Part shown: positions 51,265-60,560 of the stretch, one piece after another
Layout: each line of letters starts with the position of its first letter
How positions within the stretch are numbered: the stretch's first letter is position 1
Source: Streptomyces sp. SAI-127
GTDB lineage: Bacteria; Actinomycetota; Actinomycetes; Streptomycetales; Streptomycetaceae
Assembly (NCBI RefSeq): GCF_029894425.1
Contig: NZ_JARXYJ010000001.1
Coordinates: 9,816,501 to 9,880,500 of the forward strand
Length of the DNA: 64,000 nt
Direction of reading: 5' to 3'
Translations under genes and position numbers: made by a program
Notes under the pieces: generated by a model
The model's input: the letters and a program-made list of their open reading frames with translations, nothing else
Told to the model about the DNA's origin: nothing
The model's database searches: none

Positions 51265-53508
51265 GTGGCTACTTTTCTTTACCGGATCGGACGGTGGGCC
51301 TTCCGGCGGCGCCGTCTCGTGGGCGGTCTGTGGCTGAGCGCCTTGCTGCTGGCCGTCGCTGCCGCCGCCATGGCGCCGGCCGGGGAGGAAGAGGACCTCT
51401 CCATGCCCGGCACTGAGTCGCAGAAGGCGTTCGACCTGCTGGACGAGCGCTTCCCGCAGAGCAACTCCCAGGGAGCCGAGGCCCGCTTGGTGTTCCGGGC
51501 CCCGGACGGGCAGCGGGTGACGGCCGGCGAGAACAAGGCGGCCGTCGAGGACGCGCTCGGCTCGCTGGACGGAGGCGGTCAGGTCGCGTCGACCACCGAC
51601 CCCTATACGACCGGCGCGGTCAGCGAGGACGGCACCATCGCCTACTCCACGATCACCTACACCGCGGACGCCGTCGACCTGACCGGGTCGACGAAGAGCG
51701 CCCTCGAGGACGCGGCGAGCCAGGCCCGGGACGCGGGGCTGACCGTGGAGATCGGCGGTTCGGCCCTGGACGCGGAAGAGGAACTGGGCGGTACGACGGA
51801 ACTCATCGGCGTGGCGGTGGCGGCGGTGGTGCTGGTCCTCGCCCTCGGCTCGCTGGTCGCGGCCGGACTGTCACTGCTGACCGCGTTCACGGGCGTGGCC
51901 ATCGCCTTCGGTCTGGTCTCCGCACTGGCCGTTCCACTGGGTCTGACATCCACCGTCGCCATCCTGGCCCTGATGCTGGGCCTGGCGGTCGGCATCGACT
52001 ACGCACTGTTCATCACCTCCCGCTTCCGGGACGAGCGCGCCCAGGGCAGCGAGCCCGAGGAGGCCGCCGGCCGGGCGGTGGGCACGGCCGGATCCGCGGT
52101 CGTCTTCGCCGGCGCGACCGTCATCATCGCCCTGGCCGGGCTGGGAGTCGTCGGAATCCCCGAACTCACCAAGATGGGCATGGGCGGCGCGGGTGCCGTG
52201 GCCCTGGCCGTACTCGTCGCCCTGACCCTGGTCCCCGCGCTGTTCGGCTTCTTCGGGCGACGGGTGCTGTCCCGCCGTATCCGCAAGGCCACCAGCCCGG
52301 GAAGCGAGCGCCCGCAACGGGTGCCCGCCGCGGCCGACCGGCCCGGGCTCGGCACCCGCTGGGCGCGGTTCGTGCTGCGCCGGCCGGTGGCCGTGCTGAT
52401 GATCTCAGGACTCGGTCTCGGCGCCGTCGCCCTACCGGCGCTGAGCCTCGAACTCGGGCTGCCCGGCGACGAGTCCAAGTCGGTGGAGACAACCCAGCGC
52501 CGTGCCTACGATCTGCTGTCGGAAGGCTTCGGCCCCGGCTTCAACGGCCCGTTGACCGTGGTCGTGGACATGTCGGCGTCCGAGGACACCCGGGCCACCA
52601 CGGACCTGGTCGTCAAGACCGTCGGGGGAGTGGACGGGGTCGCATCGGTCGGTGATCCGGTGCTCAGCCGGACCAAGGACACGGCCGTCATCACCGCCGT
52701 CCCGCGGACCGCGCCGAACAGCGGCGAGACCAAGGACCTGGTGCACGCGATCCGGGACGCGGTCCCGGGCGTCGAGGCCGACACGGGCGCCGCCGTCCTG
52801 GTGACCGGCACCACCGCGATGAACATCGACATCTCCGAAGCCATGTCCGACGCCCTCGTCCCGTATCTGACCGTGGTCATCGGCCTGGCGGTGCTCCTGC
52901 TGACGGTGGTCTTCCGCTCGCTGCTGGTCCCGGTCAAGGCCGCGCTCGGCTTCCTGCTGTCGGTGGGTGCCGCGTTCGGCGTCCTCGTCGCCGTCTTCCA
53001 GTGGGGCTGGGCGGCGGACCTGCTCGGCATCGAACAGACCGGACCGGTCATGTCGCTGATGCCGATTCTCATCATCGGCATAGTGTTCGGCCTCGCCATG
53101 GACTACGAGGTCTTCCTCCTCACCCGGATGCGGGAGGCCTACGTCCACGGCGCGTCTCCCGGCGAGGCGATCGTCAGCGGATTCCGGCACAGCGGACGTG
53201 TGGTGGCCGCGGCGGCGATCATCATGATCAGCGTGTTCGCCGGTTTCGTCGGGATGACCAGCCCGACCATCCAGACGATGGGCGTCGGCCTGGCCGCCGC
53301 CGTCGCCTTCGACGCCTTCGTGGTCCGGATGGCGATCGCCCCCGCTGTCCTGGCACTGCTCGGCCACCGGGCCTGGTGGCTGCCTCGTATCCTGAACCGT
53401 GTGCTGCCGAATGTGGATATCGAGGGTGAGGCACTGAGCAGGCATGTCCCGGCCGCTACGGCCGAGCCGGACGCGGCGGTGCGGCGGCTCCCCGTCGGGC
53501 GGGACTGA
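51265..53508 (+). CDS. MMPL/RND-superfamily membrane transporter
   Basis: 747 aa from the GTG at 51265 (VATFLYRIGRWAFRRRR), 10 nt after GGAG. Two similar halves each have one helix, an extracytoplasmic domain and a five-helix bundle. The first bundle includes GVAVAAVVLVLALGSLVAAGL and LALMLGLAVGIDYALFITSRFRDER (the GxxxDY proton-relay motif); the second includes LTVVIGLAVLLLTVVFRSLL and ILIIGIVFGLAMDYEVFLLTRMREAYVHG. MMPL proteins export lipids or lipophilic compounds by proton motive force. The histidine kinase starts 7 nt downstream, so transporter, kinase and regulator form one operon. Confidence 0.93.
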   Translation: MATFLYRIGRWAFRRRRLVGGLWLSALLLAVAAAAMAPAGEEEDLSMPGTESQKAFDLLDERFPQSNSQGAEARLVFRAPDGQRVTAGENKAAVEDALGSLDGGGQVASTTDPYTTGAVSEDGTIAYSTITYTADAVDLTGSTKSALEDAASQARDAGLTVEIGGSALDAEEELGGTTELIGVAVAAVVLVLALGSLVAAGLSLLTAFTGVAIAFGLVSALAVPLGLTSTVAILALMLGLAVGIDYALFITSRFRDERAQGSEPEEAAGRAVGTAGSAVVFAGATVIIALAGLGVVGIPELTKMGMGGAGAVALAVLVALTLVPALFGFFGRRVLSRRIRKATSPGSERPQRVPAAADRPGLGTRWARFVLRRPVAVLMISGLGLGAVALPALSLELGLPGDESKSVETTQRRAYDLLSEGFGPGFNGPLTVVVDMSASEDTRATTDLVVKTVGGVDGVASVGDPVLSRTKDTAVITAVPRTAPNSGETKDLVHAIRDAVPGVEADTGAAVLVTGTTAMNIDISEAMSDALVPYLTVVIGLAVLLLTVVFRSLLVPVKAALGFLLSVGAAFGVLVAVFQWGWAADLLGIEQTGPVMSLMPILIIGIVFGLAMDYEVFLLTRMREAYVHGASPGEAIVSGFRHSGRVVAAAAIIMISVFAGFVGMTSPTIQTMGVGLAAAVAFDAFVVRMAIAPAVLALLGHRAWWLPRILNRVLPNVDIEGEALSRHVPAATAEPDAAVRRLPVGRD

Positions 53509-53515
53509 GCCGGCC

Positions 53516-54862
53516 ATGACGAACACAGGGGGCGGTGGCCCGCGACCACGCGGCACGTGGTGGCGGGAGGGAGCGATCACGGCGACGGCGTTCGCGCTCT
53601 GTCTGCTCGGCGGCGTGGTGAAGGACGACGGCAGCACGCTGTCACCGCCGTCCGCCGTCGCCTACTTCATCGCCGTGGTGTCCTGTGCCGTGCTGCCGGT
53701 GCGGCACCGGGCGCCCCTGGCCGCCATGGCGGTCACGACCGCGAGCGGCGTGCTGGCGCCGTTCCTGGGCCTCCTGCTGAGTCCGCTCATCGCGGCTCCC
53801 GCCGTGATCACCGCTTACTCCTATGCGCTCACCGCGCGCACCGAACGGCGCGCGGTGAGCGCGGTGGCGCTCATCTCCGTGGCGCTGCTGGTCGCCTCGA
53901 CCCCCCTGTTCGGGGCCCTGTCCTGGAAGGACGCGAGCAGGGTCGGAGCGGTGGCGGCGTTCCCACTGGTGGCGGGCGTACTCGGGCACTCGGTGCGGAA
54001 CCGGCGGGCCTACCTGGCGGCCATGGAGGAGCGTGCGCTGCGGGCCGAGCAGAGCCGGGACAGCGAGGCGCGCCGCAGAGTGGCCGAGGAACGGGTGCGC
54101 ATCGCCCGCGAACTGCACGACCTCGTGGCCCATCAGATCACCCTGGCCAACGCGCAGGCCACGGTCGCCGCCCACCTCTTCGACACTCGCCCGGAGCAGA
54201 CCCGCAAGAGCCTCAAGGAGCTCGTCGAGACCACCAGCGACGCGCTCGACGAACTGCGGGCCACAGTGGGCCTGTTGCGTCAGTCCGGGGAGGCGGCCGT
54301 GCCCGCCGAACCGGCGCCCGGCCTGTCCCGGCTTCCCACGCTCCTCGAATCCTTCCGCCGCGCGGGACTTGAGGTGTCGGCGCACCAGGAGGGCACGGCC
54401 AGGCCGCTGCCGCCGGGAGTCGACCTCACCGCCTACCGCATCGTCCAGGAGGCCCTGACCAACGTGACCAAGCACGCCGGTACCCGTAGCGCCCGGGTGC
54501 GCCTCGTCTGGAATCGCGACCGTGTGACCATCACGGTCGCCGACGACGGAGGGGGCGCCCGAATGGCATCGGCCGCCGCCGCGGGGCCGCGTGCGGCCAC
54601 GGCGGGGGACCGTCCGCCCGGTTACGGACTGATCGGGATGCGTGAGCGTGCCACCGCGGTCGGGGGGCACCTCTCCGCGGGCAGGCGCCCGGAGGGCGGT
54701 TTTCTCGTCTCCGCCCAACTCCCCCTCCCGCCCGCCAAGGACGCGACGCACGGAACGGACCGAGCAACAGCCGTCGAGAGCCGGATGGCCGACGCAGCGA
54801 CAGGCGACGGACGGACAGGCGACGGACGGGCGGCCGACGCAGAGGCCGGGGATGCGCTGTGA
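53516..54862 (+). CDS. Sensor histidine kinase, HisKA_3
   Basis: 448 aa. Four or five N-terminal membrane segments (ITATAFALCLLGGVV, AYFIAVVSCAVLPV, AVTTASGVLAPFLGLLLSPLIA, AVSAVALISVALLVAST, VGAVAAFPLVAGVLG) lead to the phosphoacceptor His in EERVRIARELHDLVAHQITLAN. The HATPase has VQEALTNVTKHAGTR, VADDGGG and GYGLIGMRERATAVGG. The C-terminal 45 residues are low-complexity with repeated GDGR/ADA units (a 12-bp-like repeat at 54795-54830). It overlaps the response regulator start by 4 nt. Confidence 0.92.
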   Translation: MTNTGGGGPRPRGTWWREGAITATAFALCLLGGVVKDDGSTLSPPSAVAYFIAVVSCAVLPVRHRAPLAAMAVTTASGVLAPFLGLLLSPLIAAPAVITAYSYALTARTERRAVSAVALISVALLVASTPLFGALSWKDASRVGAVAAFPLVAGVLGHSVRNRRAYLAAMEERALRAEQSRDSEARRRVAEERVRIARELHDLVAHQITLANAQATVAAHLFDTRPEQTRKSLKELVETTSDALDELRATVGLLRQSGEAAVPAEPAPGLSRLPTLLESFRRAGLEVSAHQEGTARPLPPGVDLTAYRIVQEALTNVTKHAGTRSARVRLVWNRDRVTITVADDGGGARMASAAAAGPRAATAGDRPPGYGLIGMRERATAVGGHLSAGRRPEGGFLVSAQLPLPPAKDATHGTDRATAVESRMADAATGDGRTGDGRAADAEAGDAL

Positions 54863-55677
54863 CGCTCCGCGTGCTGCTTGCCGACGATCAGGCCCTGCTG
54901 CGGGGCGCCTTCCGGTTGCTTCTCGACTCCGCCGACGACATCACCGTGGTCGGTGAGGCAGCCGACGGCAGGGAGGCGGTGAGACTCACCCGGGAACTGC
55001 GCCCGGACGTGGTGGTCATGGACATCCGGATGCCCGAGGTGGACGGCCTCACCGCCACGTCGGAGATCTGCGCGGACCCGGAACTGCGCGCCAGCCGCAT
55101 CCTGATCCTCACCACGTACGAGACCGACGAATACGTCGCCCAGGCGCTGCGCGCGGGTGCGGGCGGCTTCATCGGCAAGGGCATCGGCGCCGAGGACCTG
55201 CTGGACGCCGTGCGGACGATCGCCGACGGCGACACACTTCTGTCCCCCGCCGCGACCCGTTCCCTGGTCGCCCGTTTCCTGGCCACACCGGACGAAGTCC
55301 CGTCGCACCGCCCCGAACAGCTCGCCGTGCTCACCCCGCGTGAACGCGAGATGGTGGCTCTGGTCGCGACCGGCCTGTCCAACCAGGAGATCGCCGAGCG
55401 GATGTTCCTCAGCCCCTTCACCGTCCGCGCCCACGTGCAGCGCGCCATGACGAAGCTGGACGCCCGCGACCGGGCGCAACTCTCGTCGTCATCGCCTACC
55501 GGACGGGCCTGGCCCAGGCTGCCCCCGACCACCTGTCGTAGCACCCGCACTCGCTCGCCGCGCGCATCGGGCGGCGTGCTCCGGTGCGCCACGAGAGCGC
55601 GGCGCACACATCAAGCAGGTCCATCCCTTGCGCGGAGGTTTCTCAGGTCAGGTTCAGGCCGCCGTCGAGCACGATGA
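54859..55677 (+). CDS. NarL-family response regulator with 3' frameshift
   Basis: GTG start overlapping the kinase stop. The receiver has VLLADDQALLRGAF, phosphoacceptor Asp in VVVMDIRMPEVDG, Thr in LILTTYET and Lys in GGFIGKGIGAEDL; the LuxR HTH is LTPREREMVALVATGLSNQEIAERMFLSPFTVRAHVQRAMTKLDARDRAQL. After that Leu (about 55481) the frame departs from the family: the reading frame given runs 65 unrelated residues into the next gene, whereas a 2-nt shift gives LVVIAYRTGLAQAAPDHLS and a stop at 55541, the normal ending. An extra TC in a CTCT tract explains it. The DNA-binding domain is intact, so the protein could work either way. Confidence 0.85.
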   Translation: MTLRVLLADDQALLRGAFRLLLDSADDITVVGEAADGREAVRLTRELRPDVVVMDIRMPEVDGLTATSEICADPELRASRILILTTYETDEYVAQALRAGAGGFIGKGIGAEDLLDAVRTIADGDTLLSPAATRSLVARFLATPDEVPSHRPEQLAVLTPREREMVALVATGLSNQEIAERMFLSPFTVRAHVQRAMTKLDARDRAQLSSSSPTGRAWPRLPPTTCRSTRTRSPRASGGVLRCATRARRTHQAGPSLARRFLRSGSGRRRAR

Positions 55678-56384
55678 CCTCGCCGGTCAGATAGCCGCTG
55701 CCGATCACCGACGCCACGAGGTCGGCCACGTCGGAGGGGAGGGCCGGGCGGTGCATCGGTGCGCGGTCCCGCCACAGTTCGTGCGCCTGCACCCAGTTCT
55801 TCGTCATCGGCGTGTCCACGAGACCCGGCGCCACCGCGTTGACCCGCACGTCGGGCCCGAGCGCGGCCGCGAGCAGCCGGGTGACGTGGTTCAGCGCGGC
55901 CTTGCTCGCCGCGTACGGCACCGAGGAACCCTTGGGCCGTACGCCGGCGTGGCTGGTGATGTTGACGATGCTGCCGCCGCCGGGGGGACTGCCGTAGCGC
56001 CGGAAGGGCCGCGGTGCACAGCACCCAGGGTGCGATGAGGTTGACCTCCAGCAGGCGCCGCCAGTCCGCCGGGGTCGCGGCGGCAAGGTCCGCGTGCGGG
56101 ATCGGCCAGCTGATGCCCGCGTTGTTCACCAGAACGTCCAGCCGCCCGAAGTGACCCAGTGCCGTCTCGACCAGCCCCCGGGCTTCCTCCTCCACTTCGA
56201 GATCGGCCTGTACGTAGGCGCCGCCGAGTTCCGCCGCCAGCGCTCGCCCGGCCTCCGTGCTGCGCCGCGAGTGCACGACGACCCGCGTCCCGTCCGCCGC
56301 GAGGCGCCGTGCGACGGCCTCGCCGATCCCCGACGTGGACCCGGTGACCAGGGCGACGGGCCCGCCGCCTTGTTGGATGCTCAT
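55643..56384 (-). pseudogene. Short-chain dehydrogenase, frameshifted
   Basis: The first frame from the ATG at 56384 reads PVALVTGSTSGIGEAVARRLAADG, VNNAGISWPIPHADL and NLIAPWVLCTAALPALRQ, then loses similarity near 55990. A second frame picks up immediately with GSPPGGGSIVNITSHAGVRPKGS and continues through the catalytic YAASKAALNHVTRLLAAALGP and VNAVAPGLVDTPMTKNW to the ending GSGYLTGEVIVLDGGLNLT. Joined, they make a complete 247-aa classical SDR with Ser and YxxxK. The break falls in a run of six C followed by GGC repeats. It is either a true frameshift or a sequencing error. It is read on the same strand as the HxlR gene. Confidence 0.8.
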
Positions 56385-56439
56385 GACAGTGGATCTTGTC
56401 ACGGCCTCCGCGGGGCCCGGTCACCGGTTTCTAGCGTTT

Positions 56440-56802
56440 CTAGCCCGCCCTCTCCTCCGTCCCCTGAGCCGTCGGCCGCCCGCGCCCCCATGCGGCCAGC
56501 GGCCGGAGCGCGTCGTTGAGGCGCTCGCCGTCCTCGGTCAGTGAGTACTCGACGCGCGGCGGCACCTCGTCGTAGGACACACGGCGCACCACCCCGTCCG
56601 TCTCCATCTCGCGCAGGTGGGAGGCGAGCACCTTCTCGGTGACCCCCGGAAGCAGTCGGCGCAGCTCGCCGAAGCGGCGGCAGGGGTGCTCGTGGAGCGC
56701 CCACAGGATCAGCACCTTCCACTTGCCGCCGATCACCTCCATCGCGGCGTCGATCCCGCAGACGTGTCCGTCCGGCGTGCCCGGCCGGTTCAGCGTTGTC
56801 AT
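56440..56802 (-). CDS. HxlR-family transcriptional regulator
   Basis: 120 aa, typical size. The winged HTH is CGIDAAMEVIGGKWKVLILWALHEHPCRRFGELRRLLPGVTEKVLASHLREMETDGVVRRVSYDEVPPRVEYSLTEDGERL, with the conserved Cys near the N-terminus that is redox- or electrophile-sensitive in several family members. It is divergent from the imine-reductase-like gene (96 nt) and upstream of the SDR on the same strand, the usual context for HxlR control of NAD(P)H-dependent enzymes. Confidence 0.93.
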   Translation of the reverse strand: MTTLNRPGTPDGHVCGIDAAMEVIGGKWKVLILWALHEHPCRRFGELRRLLPGVTEKVLASHLREMETDGVVRRVSYDEVPPRVEYSLTEDGERLNDALRPLAAWGRGRPTAQGTEERAG

Positions 56803-56898
56803 GCCCCACCCCTCCGACGTGCTCGCTCACCTCGGGGTAACCACCCACTCCGAAGTGCGTACTTGATCAGCCGCGGGCCTGTGACCAGCCTAATCGGT

Positions 56899-57775
56899 AT
56901 GACACAGAACACCGTTGAGAAGGACTCCGTCACGCTGCTGGGCCTCGGTGCGATGGGCACCGCGCTGGCCCGTACCTGGCTTGCCGCCGGCCACCCGCTC
57001 ACCGTCTGGAACCGCACCCCGGCCCGAGCCGCCTCGCTCGCCGCGGAGGGCGCGAAGGCCGCCGACAGCGCTGCCGCCGCGGTCGCCGCGAACTCCCTGG
57101 TCGTCGTCTGCCTGTTGGACGACGCCTCGGTCGAGGACGCGTTGGCCGGCACCGACCTGGTCGGCAGAGACCTGGTCAACCTGACCACCAGTACCCCTGC
57201 CCAGGCCCGTGCCCGCGCCGAGTGGGCCCGCGAGCGCGGTGCCCACTATCTGGACGGCGGGATCATGGCCGTCCCGCCGATGATCGGTGTCCCGGAGTCC
57301 GGCGGCTACGTCTTCTACAGCGGCTCGCGGGAGTTGTTCGAGCGGCACCGGGAGACGCTGGTCGTTCCGGCCGGCACCGTCTACGTCGGCCACGACGCGG
57401 GGTTCGCGGCGCTGTACGACATGGCCCTGCTCAGCGCCATGTATGTTCGCCGGGGCCGCCCACGCCTTCGCCCTGATCCGCAAGGAGGACATCGACCCCG
57501 CGTCGCTCGCCCCGCTGCTCGCCGACTGGCTCGCCGCGATGGCCCCGGCCGTGCACCGGACCGCCGACCAGCTGCGCAGCGGCGACTACACCCAAGGTGT
57601 CGTCTCCAACCTCGCCATGCAGGTGGCCGGCACACCGGCCTTCCTGAGCACCGCCGAACAGCAGGGCGTGAGCACCGAACTGCTCAGCCCGTACTTCGCG
57701 TTGATGCGCCGCCGTCTGGCCGAGGGCAGCGGGGAGGAGGACCTGACGGGCGTCGTCGACCTGCTGGTCCGCTGA
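56899..57775 (+). pseudogene. Imine-reductase/beta-hydroxyacid-dehydrogenase-like gene, frameshifted
   Basis: The first frame begins SVTLLGLGAMGTALARTWLAAGHPLTVWNRTPARA (NADP-binding Rossmann), continues NLTTSTPAQARARAEWARERGAHYLDGGIMAVPPMIG and AGFAALYDMALLSAMY, then loses similarity at about 57440-57446. The next frame resumes MFAGAAHAFALIRKEDIDPASLAPLLADWL and ends DLTGVVDLLVR at 57775. The whole fits streptomycete imine reductases, whose catalytic residue sits in the LYDxALL helix just before the break. The sequence ATGTATGTTC suggests loss of about 5 nt between ATG repeats. Divergent from HxlR. Confidence 0.8.
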
Positions 57776-57836
57776 CGGGCCGTTCACCGTACGGGCCGCC
57801 GTGCGGGCACCGCTTCCCGGACGGCCGACGCCGTGG

Positions 57837-58655
57837 TCACGGCTTGATGCCCACCCCGGCCCACGCGCTGACCTCGGCGTCGGTGAGCTCCGGGCCGGAG
57901 CCCTGAGGATCGTCCGGGCGCCACCGGTGGGTCAGGGAGATGCCGGGCTCGAGCAGGTCGAGGCCCTTGAAGAAGCGGGCGACCTCCTGCTGGCTGCGGA
58001 CCTGGGCCCGGGTGCCGGCGGCGGCGTAGATGCCGACGAGCTTCTCCCACAGCTCCGGGGCGAAGTCGCCCGTGCAGTGGCTCACGGCCAGCGCGCTGCC
58101 CGAGGGCAGGGCGTCCAGGAGTCGGGAGACGATGCCGTACGGGTCCCAGTCGTCCGGGACGAAGTGCAGGATGGCGTTGAGGGACAGGGCCACGGGCCGG
58201 TTCAGGTCCAGTGTCCTGGCCAGCTCGGGGGAGCTGAGTATCGCCTCGGGGTCGGTGAAGTCGCCCTGGACGTAAGCCGTGCGGCCCTCGGGGGTGTTGC
58301 GCATCAGGCGCTCGGCGTACTTGAGGACCAGGGGGTCGTTGTCGGCGTAGACCACGCGAGCCTCGGGAGCCACGGACTGCGCGACCTGGTGCAGGTTCGG
58401 CTCGGTGGGGATGCCGGTGCCGATGTCCAGCCACTGGCGCACGCCGTACTCCCGCGCGAGGACACGGGTGGCGCGGTGCATGAAGGAGCGGATCTCGCGG
58501 GCGCACGTGAAGATGCCGGGGTAGGTGGCCGCGACGGTCTCGGCCGCCTGCTTGTCGACGTCGAAGTGGTCCTTGCCGCCGAGGTAGTAGTCGTACATCC
58601 GGGCGGAGTGGGGCCGACTGGTGTCGATCTCCCGCGCGGCGTGGGAGTTGGTCAT
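57837..58655 (-). CDS. PF04672-family SAM-dependent methyltransferase
   Basis: 272 aa. Family marks: ARMYDYYLGGKDHFDVDKQAAE near residue 20, FMHRATRVLAREYGVRQWLDIGTGIPTEPNLHQVAQ (SAM motif I variant), ARVVYADNDPLVLKYAERLM, YVQGDFTDPEAIL, LNAILHFVPDDWDPYGIV and LSHCTGDFAPELW. This streptomycete family (formerly DUF574) is of unknown substrate and often sits beside XRE/DUF397 pairs, as here. A paralogue lies at 62032-62844. Confidence 0.92.
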   Translation of the reverse strand: MTNSHAAREIDTSRPHSARMYDYYLGGKDHFDVDKQAAETVAATYPGIFTCAREIRSFMHRATRVLAREYGVRQWLDIGTGIPTEPNLHQVAQSVAPEARVVYADNDPLVLKYAERLMRNTPEGRTAYVQGDFTDPEAILSSPELARTLDLNRPVALSLNAILHFVPDDWDPYGIVSRLLDALPSGSALAVSHCTGDFAPELWEKLVGIYAAAGTRAQVRSQQEVARFFKGLDLLEPGISLTHRWRPDDPQGSGPELTDAEVSAWAGVGIKP

Positions 58656-58730
58656 CCTGTCCCTTTCAGGTGGTGTGCGTGGGGGTGTCGGGCAGGTCGC
58701 TGCCGGGGCAGGTCCGGCTCGGGTCGTGGT

Positions 58731-58982
58731 TCAGCCGACCGTGAGATGGTCGGCGAGGCCTCGCTTGACGCCCGCGACGAACGCGGCGATCTCCTGCGGG
58801 GTGTAGATCAGCGCGGGTCCGGCCGGATCGGTCGACTGCCGCAGCGCCACCCGGCCGTCGGCCAGCAGCTTCGTCTGGACGCACTGGCCGCCGTTGGGCC
58901 CGCTCCACGGGGACTCCCAGCCCTGCTCGCCCAGGTCGGTGGCCGGCATCCCGTTGTAGACGTGACAGTCGGTGCTGGTCAT
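58731..58982 (-). CDS. DUF397 protein
   Basis: 83 aa from the ATG at 58982, overlapping the XRE gene stop by 4 nt. The DUF397 pattern is clear: WESPWSGPNGGQCVQTKLLADGRVALRQSTDPAGPALIYTPQEIAAFVAGVKRGLADHL, where the W..S..S....CV core and a DS/DP-GP-L-FTxxEWxxF-like ending are conserved. DUF397 proteins pair with WhiJ/AbaA-like XRE regulators in Streptomyces development and probably bind them, as an antitoxin-like or regulatory partner. Confidence 0.93.
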   Translation of the reverse strand: MTSTDCHVYNGMPATDLGEQGWESPWSGPNGGQCVQTKLLADGRVALRQSTDPAGPALIYTPQEIAAFVAGVKRGLADHLTVG

Positions 58983-59854
58983 GAGTACTCCTTGCGCATG
59001 CGGTTCAGCAGCGCCTTGCTGTCCGCGTCCGAGGTCAGCAGCGACATGCGGTTGTGCGCCTCCAGATGCGCCGACACGTCCGAGCGCTGGTCCAGGTACA
59101 TCGCGCCGGAGAGGACCTCGGTGTACACGATGTCCGGCAGCTCCGGCTCCTCGAAGCGGAAGTAGGTGAACGGCGCGCACGCGCCCACGTGGGCGCCGGC
59201 GGTGAACGGCACCACGTCGACGCTGACGTGCTCCAGCTCCGAGACCTCCAGGAGCCGTTCGATCTGCTCCCGCATGACCTCGGGGCCGCCGACCACCCGG
59301 TGCAGCACGGCCTCTTCCAACACCACCCACAGCGTGGGCGCGTCGGGTCTCTCCAGCAGACTCTGGCGGCGCAGCCGCAGGTCCACGCGCCGCCCGAGGT
59401 CGTCGTCTGCCTCGCCCGGGAACCCGCCGCGCAGGACGCCGCGCGCGTAGGCGTGGGTCTGCAGCAGCCCCGTGACGTAGTGGGGCTCGTAGGCGCGCAA
59501 TGTCCTGGCCCCGGCCTCCAGGCTGACGTAGGCGCTGAACCAGTTCGGCAGGACGTCCCGGTAGGTGTGCCACCAGCCGGGCTCGTTGGCCCGCTCGGCC
59601 AGGACGACGAACTCCTCGATCTCCTGCTGGCCGGCCCCGTAGGTCTCCAGCAGCTTCTCCACGTAGAGGGGCTTGAGGGCGACCTCGGCCTTCTCCAGGC
59701 GGCGGATCGTCAGGGATGTCACCCTCAGGGCCCTGGCCGCGTCCTCCAGCGAGGCCCCCGCGCCCTGGCGCCGCTCCTGCAGACGGCGGCCCAGGATCAT
59801 GCGCAGCACGGTGGGAGCACTGGTGCCACCGGTGCTCGTACGGCCTTCGCTCAC
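58979..59854 (-). CDS. WhiJ/AbaA-like XRE-family regulator
   Basis: 291 aa from the GTG at 59854, with AGGAGG about 8 nt upstream. The N-terminal HTH is LGRRLQERRQGAGASLEDAARALRVTSLTIRRLEKAEVALK. The C-terminal 200 residues are the DUF5753 domain: WWHTYRDVLPNWFSAYVSLEAGARTLRAYEPHYVTGLLQTHAYARGVL, DLRLRRQSLLERPDAPTLWVVLEEAVLHRVVGG and HVSVDVVPFTAGAHVGACAPFTYFRF. This class includes WhiJ, which controls aerial-hypha differentiation together with DUF397 partners. It is co-translated with the downstream DUF397 gene. Confidence 0.93.
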   Translation of the reverse strand: MSEGRTSTGGTSAPTVLRMILGRRLQERRQGAGASLEDAARALRVTSLTIRRLEKAEVALKPLYVEKLLETYGAGQQEIEEFVVLAERANEPGWWHTYRDVLPNWFSAYVSLEAGARTLRAYEPHYVTGLLQTHAYARGVLRGGFPGEADDDLGRRVDLRLRRQSLLERPDAPTLWVVLEEAVLHRVVGGPEVMREQIERLLEVSELEHVSVDVVPFTAGAHVGACAPFTYFRFEEPELPDIVYTEVLSGAMYLDQRSDVSAHLEAHNRMSLLTSDADSKALLNRMRKEYS

Positions 59855-59953
59855 GTCCTGACCTCCTGAGGGGCTGTCACCGGCTCGAGTCTGACAGTGA
59901 CTTGATGACTCCACCAGACGGATATCGGCTTTCTGAAATTATCAGGGGGCTGG

Positions 59954-59983
59954 TTGCAGGTTGAACTTGGGTGCGAGCATAGT
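59954..59983 (+). promoter_or_regulatory. Possible promoter of the RsbW-like gene
   Basis: TTGCAG (59954-59959), an 18-nt spacer and CATAGT (59978-59983) are plausible -35/-10 boxes in the 261-nt gap between the divergent XRE and ATPase genes. It is a sequence match only. Confidence 0.3.
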
Positions 59984-60115
59984 GACTTGTGTGAACCGTG
60001 CCGCCGAACGCGAGCACGGTGACGTCAACCGTCCCCACCCTGTGGCGTGTTGGCATCCCCCGTCCTCGATGCTGCTCGCCCGGCCGCGCCGCCGCCCCCA
60101 CGGAAGGCCAACACC

Positions 60116-60559
60116 GTGTCCCCCCACACGACGACCTCGTCCCCGCAGCTGTTAGACGCCGTGGACCAGGAACGAACCCACTGGATCGAACTTCCGGCCC
60201 ACCGCTCCAGCGTCGGTGTCGCCCGGCGCTCCGTCGGCACCCGGCTCAAGGCCTGGAGCCTGCCGGGCGAACTGTGCTCGGACGCGGTGCTGCTCCTGTC
60301 CGAACTGGCCACCAACGCCGTGTGCCACACCCTCAGCGCGCGCATCCTGTGCGGCATCGGCGTGGTCACCGACGGGATCCTCCGGCTGGAGGTGCACGAC
60401 CACGACCACTCGGGCCCCACGCTGCGCCGGTGCCGGGCGGGGCTCGACGACGAGGGCGGGCGAGGGCTGTTCCTGGTGGAGCAGCTCGCGGACACCTGGG
60501 GGGTGGACCGCTCGAGACTCACCGGCGGCAACGCGGTATGGGCGAACCTGTCGGCCTGA
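60116..60559 (+). CDS. RsbW-like ATP-binding (anti-sigma-type) protein
   Basis: 147 aa from the GTG at 60116, with GGAAGG 8 nt upstream. It is a minimal GHKL ATPase: N box LCSDAVLLLSELATNAVCHT with the metal-binding Asn, a D..D G1-like LEVHDHDHSGPTLR, and G2 GGRGLFLVEQLADTWGVD. Such proteins are serine kinases or anti-sigma/anti-anti-sigma switch partners. Streptomyces have dozens. A SpoIIE-type phosphatase is convergent next to it (stops 2 nt apart), suggesting a partner-switch pair. Confidence 0.9.
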   Translation: MSPHTTTSSPQLLDAVDQERTHWIELPAHRSSVGVARRSVGTRLKAWSLPGELCSDAVLLLSELATNAVCHTLSARILCGIGVVTDGILRLEVHDHDHSGPTLRRCRAGLDDEGGRGLFLVEQLADTWGVDRSRLTGGNAVWANLSA

Positions 60560-60560
60560 A

